From Eutreptiella sp. 'Long Island Sound 2002' (lineage: Eukaryota; Euglenozoa; Euglenophyceae; Eutreptiales; Eutreptiaceae): DNA of 64,000 nt. The notes below the pieces were generated by a model. It saw only the letters and a program-made list of their open reading frames with translations, made no database searches and was not told where the DNA came from. This document shows, piece by piece, positions 33,962-46,500 of the stretch. A program made the position numbers and the translations under genes. The DNA is taken from NCBI GenBank assembly GCA_964036045.1, contig OZ038390.1, positions 41,982,525 through 42,046,524 of the forward strand. The letters are read 5' to 3'. The first letter of the stretch is position 1; the number at the start of each line of letters is the position of its first letter.

Positions 33962-34147
33962 AATTCTTGCTATCCTATCCGAATCCTATCCTGTCCTATC
34001 CTATGCTATCCTGTCCTGCCCTGTCCTATCGTGTCCTATCACATCCTTGCTGTCCCATCCCATCCTGTCCCGTCCTGCTCTTTCCCACCCTACGTGTTGT
34101 ATGCTATTCGATCCTGTCCTGTATTCTATCCTAGCCTATCCTATCCC
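33962..34147 (+). repeat. Degenerate (TATCC)n pentanucleotide array
   Basis: About 185 bp built from CTATC, CTGTC and similar pentamers with frequent substitutions. A comparable degenerate GTATC/GTATT array lies at 45016-45150. Confidence 0.85.
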
Positions 34148-34149
34148 AG

Positions 34150-36368
34150 ACCCACAGCAGCTGCAGACTGAAAAACAACACTTGGAAAGCAGTACCAACC
34201 CCGCTGAAAGAAAGCTGCCACTTATGAGCACACACTGGAGGAACATGTTACACAAGAATGCTCCATCACCAAAAACGAGCCAACTTCACAGGTGCCTCAC
34301 CCAGAAGACTCCGCAGACACACGAAAAGAAACTGGCAAATGAGATCACGGCAGATATGTTGTTGGGTTGTTGGGGGGCGGGAATGCCATATCGATTCAAG
34401 TTCTGAATCAAACAATAGTGGCATGCACTGGCCTGAAGTAAGAAGCAAGCAAAATGATGCAACATGCATGACTGGTAGGTCGAACAAATGCAACGAACCA
34501 TAGGTGACCTTGCAAGGGATGGCGTGGATTCGGATTCCAAGATGAAAGTCGAGGGATGAAAGCTGCATGAAAAATTTGAAATCTGAAACAACACTGACCA
34601 GGGCATCCCCAGAGCACTTGACCGAAACACACGAACACGCGTGCCCTTTCTAAAGCTCCAACACTCGCTACTTGCTGCTAAAATACTTGGAAAACTGCAC
34701 CACAGGGGAAAATATTCAACGTGTGGCAAGAAGGAATAAACAGGCATTGAGACATGATAAAATACAAGTGAACGGAAATGCAACAAGCTACCGACAACGT
34801 CCAAAAATAAAAGGCTGCTTTTGCGTGCACTGTCTGCATCTGCCGTTGCCTTGTGATGGGATTTCCTCCCCACCACAAACAGGCTTCCTTGCCATGCCTC
34901 CACAAAAAACCTCACCAACTCAAAAATCCATGACGAAGTGAAGAGCAGGACGGAGAGCCTGCTGTACCCGCACTGTCCAGGTGAACAGGAAACACAGGAG
35001 ATAGTCCACTCGAGCATCAGCCTTCGACAAATTTACTATTCGTGTGCTGATTGTCTTGAGCCCCGAGCAGCAGAGTAAGGATTTGAAGGGAAGGGCTGTG
35101 GGAAATGCAGACTGCTCACTTTCGTGATGCCCGTCAAGGCCCCCGCTGCGTTTGGAGTGGAGCATCGGAAGACCCGAGATGTGTAGTGCGCCCGACTCAA
35201 GAACTGCGAGATTTCTGAAGCACAACAACACTTCCAAGGCCCACAGCTGGGGCTATGGCACAATACCATGGCGCTACCCTGTGCCACAGCACGAGGCGGG
35301 GGGGGGGGGGGGGTACTGAGTGGCGTCAAACCGAAGCCCTCTGGTTAACCACCTAAAACAGCTGCTTCTCAGTCTCTCTCTCCTCTATCTCTCTCGCTCT
35401 CCATTACTCTCTTGAAGTCTCTCACTGCCTTTGCTCTGTATCCCGCTGTCTGTGTACACAGGGCCATGACATTCCGCGACGCTGCACATTGATGGAGATC
35501 CGCGATTGCTGCCACGACTGTGAAGCATCGAGGTCAGGAACAGGATTCTGGCCCGATGTCTGCCACCCTGCCAGCAATGCATGGAAGGGCGGTTTACTGG
35601 GCAGAGCACTCGGCAGCGCAGCTTCACGACTGCTCCGATCTTGCTGCCCAAGGGCCTGAGCAGCAACTTACACCTGCGCCACATGGTTGGCATATGGCAC
35701 ATAAAACACCCCCGGCTGTGTGGGTGTTCCTGAGGGGCATTTGGGAAAATGACACATAACACTTCAAGCTTGTTTGTCAGTGAAAGAGCTCATAGTGCCC
35801 TTATACTCTGTATATTCGCAAAGAGCTCCCAAATACTGCATCCCAGCCAGATCGGCAATTGACATGCGAAGGGACAAACGTAGGGTTTGATTACCCCAGC
35901 GCTCCTCTACTGAAATAAGGAGATCAGATCTGCCCTTCGCAATAGGGTTTTCAACGACCTTGAAACCCCGGTAAAGCTTTCAAAGAGGTTCTACAAGATT
36001 TTTGCAGAACAATCGCGACTTTTCCACGCACAGCAGTGGAGGACAGGGCAGTGGTTCTGATGCTGCTGCCCCATCCTTGCGGCTGTTGCCTGCAACCGAC
36101 ACGTTGTTGGAGGCCTCGGGGATACTGAAACGTTAGAGTAAGGGTACCCATCGTGCGACTGACACATGCATATCTACACAGTGGCCGGAAGAGAGAGCAG
36201 ACTTTGTTTTTACAGTGGGCAACGCCTCCATCCGCTGGAGTGCCAATGGTCAGCGGAACGGCGCTGGCCGTGAAAGAGGATTGTCATCCCCGAAGATCTC
36301 CGGCAGATACGGCAACTCAGAGCTCACCTGCAAAAACAAACAAAGTTAACCCAAACACTAAGCACCGA

Positions 36369-36400
<32 letters not shown>

Positions 36401-39400
36401 AGGCCCTGGAAGTGGCCCAACGCCAACTGCCGAAGCGGACCCAATGCGACCAACACCACTCGTCATCGCGCAATAAATGGTAAACGCCAAGTGGGGGCGG
36501 AATGGTGCGGGTGGAGTCCCCGGCAGACTCCTCCTGTTCAACAGAGGCATGCACCCAATTGATGGAGGCACTCGAAAATGCGCGCGCGCCCGCACACAGC
36601 GTTTGTGCGACACACAAACACAAGCAGCCGGCAAGGGGGCAAGCAAGCCCGAGCAGCACGCCAGCTCCACGCGTTGTAAGACTTCATATCTGGTCGCAAA
36701 GGTGGGAATGGAGTAGCACAGGCCTCCGAGTCCGTCAACGTGCACCCACGTCCCCATGGCTGCAGTAAGGCTGTGAGCTAATCGACGAGAACCGATGCAG
36801 AAACAGCGCGTGGTGCCCGACACCTCAGCCGACCCACCAGGGACCATTGTTGCACGCCATTGCACACACCTTTCCTGCAGTGTTGCGACCTGCGTGGCGA
36901 CGCGGAGACCTCCCCGCAAACGGGGACTTGCTGCCATGGCCCATGGGGCTGCCATCCTGCCGAGCAGGCGCTTTGTGTACTTTGATGATGGGGGGTAGAT
37001 GCATGCGCTCATCATCAGAACTTTGGACTTCGGGCTTTCTGGTACTCCCTGATTGCAAAACAATTGGCAGTCGTGAAAGGGTTTTCTAGAGACTCCCTCC
37101 CCTTCCTTGGGCCCCTGCCAGCCGAAAGACCGCAGGTTGAAGAAACTGGCATCCTTTCGCTCTCTCCAAAAACAGATGAGCAAGGCATAACAATCAAAAT
37201 GCAATACATGATACATAATACTTGTGTTTTGAGTTCCAGCAGGTGACCATTACTTGTTTCCACTTGCACAAATTTGGCAAGTCCAGGGATGTTTCAGCAC
37301 ATATCCCGATGGACATTGGGGGGCGTTAGAGACGCGATAGTTCACAACGTGTGGGTGGGGGGTAGGCCGGCCCCTACGTACACAGAAACAAAAAAAACAC
37401 CAAAAGACACAAACAGGGACACCCCTATTCCCACCCCGTCCCTGACCAACATGCTGTCTCAAAGATGGTGGCAGATGCTGCGAAGGCCTAGTTGTGGATG
37501 TGAGGATCGACACTGCTGGACAGCAACAGACCGCAGGTGGGGGCTGTCATCAAGAGCACGAGGATCGTAATCGATGGCTGGAGAGCAAGCAACTGCCATG
37601 CAACTAAACATGGCGGTACCCAAGGCTGGCCCTGAACCGCGAGAACAACAAAATAGTGTGTTCTTAGGGGCAGCTCTTCCAATACTCGTAGCCCTGATTA
37701 GCTCGCCAGGATTTCCCACCGCAATGACACATGTGCCCATGGCACCCATACCTTTGCGGCGTGCACCATTACGATTGCCACGATTGGAGGATGGAACAGA
37801 AGGCGTCCTTTCCCTGCTTTTGTGCCTTCTCTTCGGAGTTGAGCTGCAATCAAATTTGGGATGCGATGGCGGAATAGCAGCAGCGAAACATGTGCTGATC
37901 CTTTCGTTCATTCCAATGGCGGATGCTTTCGTTTATGTGTGCGTCCGCTGAAATCAGGGGGGCAGGCCCGCCACTCCGCCCCGGCCTGGGTCACTGCTGC
38001 CACTTTGCCACCGCCCTCTCTCTGGTTCTGGGGGTCCAATCGTCATATCCCAGTGCGAAAAGACAGGCACCATGAGGGAAAAGGACAATCTGAGCAATCT
38101 GAAGAACTATGATGCCAACCGAAAATTGGGCAAATATGTTGCTGTTACTGCCAATCGTCAATGCATTCCAATGTGTGCTGCAGTAGCGGGTGTGTTTGGT
38201 GATGCTGAGTATCCTGAGTATGCTGGGAATGTATTACGTATTAATGTATTACTGTAAGCATGCAAGCAACACTCATTCCTGTTTGGAGCATGATGCGTGC
38301 ACAGGGATTGCCATTTCCCAGCATTTCAGTCATGTATGCGTGTGTGTGTATTCTCCACCCATGTGGGTACACTTTTTCATTCGTATGCATGTGCACTAAC
38401 CCCCATTCCGCTCTTATCAATGTGCGAGGTTGCACCGGTCCCATGAGGGATTCCGCGCAGCCAAAGCTGCGTGTGTGACTTTTTCTGGGGGTGCGGGGGG
38501 TTTGGCCCCCTTCGCCCCATTGCTACGACACAATCAGCCACTGTCATCATTTCTGCACAACACTTGCACACCCTGTGCTGGAGTGCGCTGGGGTTGCCAC
38601 AAGGGGACACATACATTATCTGCGGTTGCACTTGGGGGCCGTATCACATCACAACTGGTGCCATGATGTGCCCCAGGGTGGAAAGCATCAATGCCCAAAA
38701 AGGGTCGCCAAACGCCTAAAAGTCCATGGACAGTGCATGGTCTCACCAGTGAAAAAACCATGTGACCGAGTTACCGGCTTTCGGCGTCCATACCCGAACT
38801 AATCTTATGCATTTACAGAACTGGGAATGGCAGCCCAGTTCTAACAAGAAGCTCCCCATGCGGTGCCTTCACAAATCCCCACCATGCCAACCCCAAGCGA
38901 TTGCATCCCTGTGCAGACAGCCTGGCCTAGCTTTGCTCCACACAGAGTTGGGATAAACCGCATGCCCCTTCCAGGGTTCCTCCATACCACAACAGCAGAA
39001 TATGTGTTGCAGCAATGGCAAGGGTATTGACAGCTCCAAACTTCGAGGTGCTTTCAAAACCACAAGATGGCAAATGGAGTGGACCAGAAATGCATGCAAT
39101 TTGTTTTCCAAGATCGCCATTGGATGGATGGGTCCCGTGAGCCTCGCAAATTGATAAATTGGGAATTTGGGATAAAACGCCCCAATTTCGAAACCGGCCT
39201 GGCCGCATTGGGGTCCCCAAAGCATAGAGTTGACGTTGCCACTGCCCCCTGCCCCTTCCCATGCCTCCCTGGGCCTGCCTCTTGCCCCTGCGTCTTGCCC
39301 TTGCTCCCCGCCCCTGCAACTGCCCCTTGGCATGGGATGACTGGCAATACTGAGCTTTTGTTCAATCAGTTTACCGACAGGATGCCATCATTGCCAACAC

Positions 39401-39830
39401 CGTGCGCATGCACGGGCGTTTCCATCAATGCAAACACGATGCGCTTATACACAGGGCGTTTTCATCGTTGCAAAGCCGTGCACATGTGCACAGGGCCAGA
39501 GGCAAGGGAAATTGTTGCGAAAATTGCCAAAAACAACAAAACATCATCAACACGACACATAGTGTTCCTTTTTAATACATTTTCATCCAGATATTTTGAC
39601 ATGCAACACCTGTGAGCATGAATCTGCCAAAGATGCACAGACACGGACACACCGGGAGTCTGATTCGCTAGTGATGTGCGACTGCCGGGATGATATGCGA
39701 CTTCCTGAGGAGGAAAAAAATAGTTGGGGGCGTTCATGCGGCAAGGTTGCTTAGAAGACAGCCTGATTCGTCATTGCAGTCGTCGTCATCGCTGTTATAC
39801 TTCTTGTCTTTGTCACTATCATATGATTAT
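34150..39830. other. No supported gene; low-complexity islands
   Basis: Several frames exceed 200 codons (minus 34286-35017 and 36317-37216) but have no recognisable domain or splice logic. The second is partly generated by a GAGCCC hexamer array at 36368-36405. A plus-strand exon-like piece with a good acceptor (CCTTTCCTGCAG at about 36881) encodes RPPRKRGLAAMAHGAAILPS. G runs are at about 35297-35313. A TGCCCCTTGCCCCT-type minisatellite is at 39240-39330. Confidence 0.3.
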
Positions 39831-39837
39831 AATCATC

Positions 39838-39895
39838 ATCACCACCGCCACCGCCACCACCACCACCACCACCACCACCACCACCATCATCAACA
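39838..39895 (+). repeat. (CAC/CAT)n triplet repeat
   Basis: Mostly CAC triplets with CAT and CGC variants. It creates a run of His codons on one frame of the plus strand and Gly on the minus, neither in a recognised gene. Confidence 0.9.
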
Positions 39896-40184
39896 CTACA
39901 ACCCCATTTCAGGGTTCTACTTGGTGATTGAGAAGGCAAAGCCTAATGCACCTTTGAGAAGAGCCATTATGTATTTCCTTTGTTGTTATAGAATGAACGT
40001 TGCTGGTAAAATGGTCCGAATGCTTTTGATCAACATGACTTCACTGTTTGTGAGTACGGTCTTGAATCAGGTACAAATTGTCTATTTAGTTTCTGCTGCT
40101 TACTACTGTATTCTCGCCACTGGTGCATTTACCAGTACATCAGTGTGATACCGTGCCACGGCACGCTGCTTATCCAGAGGCAAT

Positions 40185-40679
40185 TCATTGCCGCGCTGCC
40201 TCAAATGCAAAACGTTCGTCAGGACCTCGTTGACAAGCGCTTTGATTGCGCATTACCCTGCACACCTGCATCCCAAGGGTGCTGCCGCCTTGCTCCAGGA
40301 GTATCAAGCAACCGCAGCTCTGTAAGACAGCAGTGGAACGTGAGGAGATCCTGGGCGGGGGCACCAGTGCAATCCACCCTATGGTCAACGCCTTGACAGC
40401 ACCATAAACACCTACTACCAGGGGGGGTGAGGGGGATATTCCGTGTCTAACAAATTTCAAATCTACAAATTCCGGCACAAGAAAACCTGTGCCACTCCTT
40501 AAAAATGAGCGAACAAGTGTGTATGGTTCCCAAAAATTGGTCATGAGAAACAGTGGACGGTTGCTGGTATTTCCTGGTGGACTCTGGATGGTCGCAACAG
40601 CAGCAGCATGAGCAGCCTTCAAATTAGCATGTATGGCATCACTTGACAATGATGTGCGTAAGACAAGAAAGCGTTCCAT
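40185..40679 (-). CDS. Hypothetical open frame of 164 codons
   Basis: It opens at an ATG (40679) 279 bp downstream of the coiled-coil gene's stop and ends at 40185. The first part, with IHANLKAAHAAAVATIQSPP, is Ala-rich and helical. The middle has hydrophobic stretches (ISPSPPLVVGVYGAVKAL, TIGWIALVPPP). The last third is Cys/Arg-rich and less protein-like, so an intron could begin there. I see no family match and no neighbouring exon. A chance frame is possible. Confidence 0.3.
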   Translation of the reverse strand: MERFLVLRTSLSSDAIHANLKAAHAAAVATIQSPPGNTSNRPLFLMTNFWEPYTLVRSFLRSGTGFLVPEFVDLKFVRHGISPSPPLVVGVYGAVKALTIGWIALVPPPRISSRSTAVLQSCGCLILLEQGGSTLGMQVCRVMRNQSACQRGPDERFAFEAARQ

Positions 40680-40957
40680 GGGGAGTCACCAAAAACGAGC
40701 CTGTTTCAAAAGTGAAGGCACAGCTGAAGGAGGACGTCCGCTCCCAAAAACACAAAACACACTGCTGGAGGCCTCCATTTCACTTGCTCACCAAAGCAAT
40801 GGTGGTTCAGCCACCCACACCCCCTACGGAGAAGGGCCATCTAATATGGAGGTAGGAGCCTGCCACCCCGAAGAGGCCTCACAAGCCTGTGAGGCAAATA
40901 TTTTGAATCACGTCCTCACGGTTGCCCATTTTAACAAGGTGGTCGTTTCGCAGCGAT

Positions 40958-43421
40958 TCATTTCGCATTTCGCCATATCTTCACCACTGACTCGACATTC
41001 TCCTTGTCATCTGCGTGGATCTTAACACCGAACGACGAAAAAACATACCTCGCCCGTGATTTTCTTTGCGGATTAGCTTTTCCTCGGCCACACGGCGCTG
41101 CAAATCGGCTTCGTGTTGGTATCGCTTGGCTCTCATTGCCAGCACCCTGGCACGCCTTTGCAGTTGCTCCTTCATTTCCTCCTACAACAACACACAATGT
41201 ACGATGCCCATCCAGGTACACAACAAACACAACATCCATGACACAAGTGAAAATGCATCTTCGGAAAGAGCTACAGGGCCAATTGCTGCTCTTCATGTAA
41301 CAGAAATCTACAGTCCTCACGGAGGGTTGAGCGTGTAAACCCGTGCCCCTCGGCGTCAGCATCAGACTGTCTCCTACACAAGTTGCAAAACGAATCGACA
41401 CCTCCTTACGTTGCTCTTCGCGGATCTCATCCAGCTGTTGTTGGTGCATTTGTCGTTTGGCTTCCATTCTTTCCCTGCGGGACCGTTCTCTCTCAGCCCT
41501 ATCTCGCCTTTGGACACGTTCCTTCTCAAGCTGTTAAGAGAATCAACAAAAGATTCAAAAGGCGACCACACTCACTTGAACCCAATTGACAAGCAACCCT
41601 CCCACAGCCCTGAGTTTCAGCCCATTTGAGTCCACTCGGGTGAATCACAATCCCTTGAAAATGAACGCCCTTTTTGTTAATATGAACTGCACTTGATCTA
41701 ACAACCTCTCTTCGAGGTGATTTGCGGGGGTGTACACCGAAAAGGGGTCCAGCTGACCAAATTCTGCACGGGTTGTGGAAAAACGAATATTTGACGCAAA
41801 CAATCAGCCCCCAAATTGCCAGTAGAACGAGAACCTGAGAACATGAAACAGGGCATAGCCCAGAGAGAGGGGCTACAGGCGCGAGGAGAGTGGCGGTCAC
41901 AGCACAAAAGCGGTTGTTCAGGCACAGGAGAAAGCCCCGGCAGTGCAGAAGGATGCCCAAACGGGATCGGGGTGGGCGTGCTGAGGCACTACACAAGTCG
42001 CCGTGAGATGCACAGGGGACTTTTGCGGGTTGTCTTACTCCAATTCCACAGATGAGACTGGGGCTCCTCTGCCAACCGAGACCTGCTGATCCAGTTGATC
42101 AAACGATCGAGAGAACCCCCCCTCCCAACTCCGCAAGCATGCGCAGCGGCTCGCGCGTCCTGATCTTGACACTACCACGCCCACGTCCTCTAGCAACCCT
42201 CCCACAAACCGCCAAGACTCCCGGTACTGGCACCGGCAGCCCCACTGCTTCCCCTCCAGCCTCAGCCGCACCGCTAGTGTCAACCCCAGGGCACCGTGTG
42301 AGAGGTCGATCGGTTCCCTACCACAGGTCCTAGTCTCTCTGGCCAGACTACTGTCCAACAAAGCGATTGGAGAGGTGGAATGATGTCACTGGCACCCTTG
42401 CAACCCAAAGGGACTCATTGCCTGCAAATGGCTACCACGGCGTTGGTAATGTGCACAGGTGCCCCGCCGCGCCGTACCTCAAAATGACGTAATCTAAATG
42501 GCGCACTTGGATTCGCGTGTTTGGATATCGGTGTGCCGTGTCACCCGGACATAACCTTGTCTATGGGCTGCAGTGTACACAGACAGCATGGTGTGCACTC
42601 ATGTTGGGGAGTCAGGTTGGGGTAGGGTTTCTTTGGTGACCTCTATTTTGCAATTTGCAGGCTTGCATCTTCTCTCTATGACCCTCTTGAATATTTGATT
42701 GGAGCGCAATTACACGACCCGCCAGAAACGCGGGGGGTTGTGGTGCCTCGACGCGGAAGCCCTGGGCGATACTTCGCCGGGGGAAATCAAAAACACTGAA
42801 TAACATGAGAAGATGATGTAAACCCACCCTCCCTCCCTGCACTTGTAAAGATGAGCCCCAGTCCGAACAATGCCTCAAGGCCGATCGCCATGGCCCAGTG
42901 TTACGCTCTTCACGTCGGGCATGGAGAGCACCCTCCGAAGTTCGCCGTTATGGGAATGACTGCATGCTGCCAGCGCCGGCAGGGGAGTGGACCACGGCAT
43001 GCTGCCATGGTACGCAACAACAGCAGGTCACACGAAAGACCTGGCACTGAACACCGGCTGCACTACAAGGCAAACACATGCCCTCAAAGGAACAACCCCC
43101 ACTCCACATCGTGCAGACAAACACAAACGCAAATGCAAATGCCACAGGGCAGAGGCACACCTTGTCCCTTAACTTTTCTTCCTCCTGCAAGCGGAGTTGT
43201 TTTGTGTATTCCTGTTCCTCGGCCTGACGCACAAAAGCAGGTAAAACAGACGCATGTAAATGCGAGCACGGTACCGGCATTGCTCTCCCCACGCTGCACT
43301 ACGCCCACCCAAATCTGCATTCATGTCGAGCATCCGTCTCGGGCCAAAATCCAGCTCTATGAACCTCGTCACGATAAAAAGACAAGGCGCCCCCCCCATC
43401 CCCCCCCCCCGGCGCACACAC

Positions 43422-43502
<81 letters not shown>

Positions 43503-46500
43503 AACATGAACACTGCATGACGAAAGGTTCCCAAAGCCACATCCGAGGGCGACATGCGAATCAGCGTCCTCAGATTCTACCAGAACAACTGCTCTGGGGG
43601 CGTTTTGCAGTTCTGTTGGAAGAAAAGGACATGATACCGCGTGGAGTGAAATGTGCGATGCCATTGCTTCGGGGATGTGGTCAGGGTCCGGCGAGGCAGC
43701 GACAAGAAGCCTGAACAAGAAACACACTCACAACAACACATGCACACGTTTTCGCGGAGCTGCGCATTGCACACCCTATAAAGAAAAGTACACAGACACA
43801 GGGGGATGTGCAAACACGGAACACCAACACAGACCCATACACAATTATGTCACAAATCTCACCCTTGGACTCACTTGCCCAAACCGCACACCACTACTCA
43901 AACTAATCGACAGAATAAAGCCCCAGCCAGACAGACACACCTCCCGTTCACGCCTCCTTTTCTCCTTCGCAGCAGCCTCTGCTTCCATTTCCTGCAGCCT
44001 CTGCTTTATCTGATCCTCAGGATCCTGTTCACTATGCTGCACGATTCAAAAGCAAAGAGCAATCAACCTTCGTTCCCGACTGAGCCGCGCATGCGAACAA
44101 GCATGTGCGGCCCTCTTGCCCTGAAGACTACCCCGTGTTGCACTTTGATATACTTCTCATCTCTTACACGTGCTCTGCACGTTCCACAGGGTGGGCAATC
44201 TAAGGCAGGTACCAGCTAAACCATCCGGTGCCACACGTCAATTCGACTCGAGCCTCCAGGGGCGCCTGTGTGCAAGTGCTGTAGAGCATCCTCCGATCGG
44301 GTATCAGGTTTCAATCCTGTCTGGCAACTGCAGTAATGCCTGACGGCTTACCGCTCTGCCAGAGCGGCGCGCTTGTGACGGAACCACACCTGGCGGGCGG
44401 TGCTCGTGTGTTGAGACAACGTTTGGCCTGGGGGGGGGGGGGGGGGGTGAGCTCAGATTTCCTATCTCACGAGCTTCTGCTTGTAACAAGTCACATCAGA
44501 CACAACCTGAGAATACCCTCCTGCCTTTCCCTGTGTGCCTCAAACTAAATTTAGTACCGCCAATCTTACATTGTTTTTTGAGGATTCCGGTGCCACATAA
44601 GTTCAAAAACTATGAACAGTGGGTGGCACACTTAGGTACCAATACCACCAACCTTAAATTTCAGTTTGGCACCTTGGCTTGGGTTTCTCTATTCTTGTTT
44701 TCTTGTTTCATTCCTGCTCAACAGTATTGGCATATTTTGAACCACCCCTCCCCTGCTAAAAGGTCAGGATATTCATTAATCCCTAGCCTGAAGAGGAGGG
44801 TATCCGGAGACAATGTTGTTTCCACCGATTTCTGCCTTTTTGGGTGGCTTTTTCCGCTTGGAATGTTGCGTTTAAAGTTCACCACTTTCGCTTCTATGTC
44901 GTGAAAGAAAGATTATAGGTGGTTCGTCCACCATCGATAAATTCGTGATTCTCACAGCAGCCTTTTCAACCCATCCATTGTATTGCATTGCATGGCATTT
45001 ACTATGCTCCTCCCTTGTCGTGTTGTATCGTATCATATCGTATCGTATTGTATCGCACCGTACTGTACCGTATTACATCGTATCATATTGTATCGTATTG
45101 TACTGGTATTGTGTAGTATTTTACTGTACTGTATTGTACGCATTGTACTGGACTGCGACGCCATGGGGTGGCTGTTGGTCTTCCCAGGAACAGACAGGGG
45201 GTCAATCAGGGCAGCCCTGGGACCCCGGCCACCATCCGAAGGGAATGCCGGGGTGTCCTCTGGCCCTGGGAGCAAACCATAGGGGGTACCGGGGCGGCCC
45301 CTGTCCCAGGAAACACATCACAGGGGGTGCCGGCGCATCCCTGAGCCCAGGGAGCGAGGCGGAGGGTGTGCCCCCCCCCCCCCCCAAAGCTGGGAGGCAT
45401 GGATGACCCTGCCAAGGACGGGCGGTGGTCCCTCTCCCTAGGGACATTGTCTCAGCTGCCAGTGTAATTGGGTAGCAGCTCCTACGTGGGGACATATTGG
45501 GCCCCTCGTCAGGCCCCAAATGATGATGTTGGACATGGCTGACAAAGGGGAGGCTACAGCACTGGGGCAGGGGTATAAGGTGTACGTTTGGGGCTTGCAG
45601 CCCATTGAGCAGGCAGAGAGGGGGTAGCATCTGGACTAGGAGACTGCTTTTCCTGTGGCGTGCAGCCGAGCGCCAGATGAGGCAAGATGGGGCTTTCTCA
45701 ATACTATTTTATTGCTCATGTGACTCTTGTTGAAATTGTTGTCCTGTTGTCGTCAACCAATAAATCAGGTTTCTCTAACCCTACAGCGCGTGCGGTGTCC
45801 CTGCAAAAAGTGTTCCCCAGGAGCCAAATGATGGTGGTACCCAGGTGTCCCCATACTCCAGGAGCAAACTAGAGGGGGGTCCAGGGCTAGGAGTGCGGGA
45901 CGTCCCCTGACTCCAGGAACAAACCACAGGGGGTAACAGGGCGTCCTTTGACCTCACCAACATTGTAAAGGGTGTATCAGGGCGTTCCCTTGTCCCATGA
46001 GCAATTCAAAGGCCACACCGAAGGGGTGCACAGGAGACAGCAAAGACCCGTGGCTCATGGTGGAGGCCAAGGCCCTGGGTAGCACACCAATTGCCCTCTT
46101 CCCCACTTGAGGGCAAAAGCGTTGTGTCATACCCTATTGTTGACCCTTAGACTTTTGTGAACAGTATGGTGGCGCACCCAGTGGCCAAAGGGCCCGCCGA
46201 CTAACCTTGGATGACTGAGTACCGAGGGCCCCGCCCTGATGATTGTAGGTAATCAGGCTGCCCTCGCCAGGGGTACAGGCCTTGCAGCCAACCCTCATGG
46301 TAACCGCTAATCAGGAACGGCAAGTCCGGTGGTCAGTTTGACGGACAGAGGACTAATGACTGGCCCGAGGAATCGAAAACACCACCAAAGCAAAGAAGAA
46401 TACTCACTTGATGACTGCACCTCCCGCCGCGTTCACCGACCAATGGAGTGACCATTGCAGTAGGGGGATCCATGCATGGCAGAGGCTGCATCATAACTCT

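Noticed and set aside
36317-37216. A 299-codon minus-strand frame
   Set aside because: No recognisable motif, no supporting splice structure, and partly built on a GAGCCC hexamer array. Kept only as a note in the gap entry.
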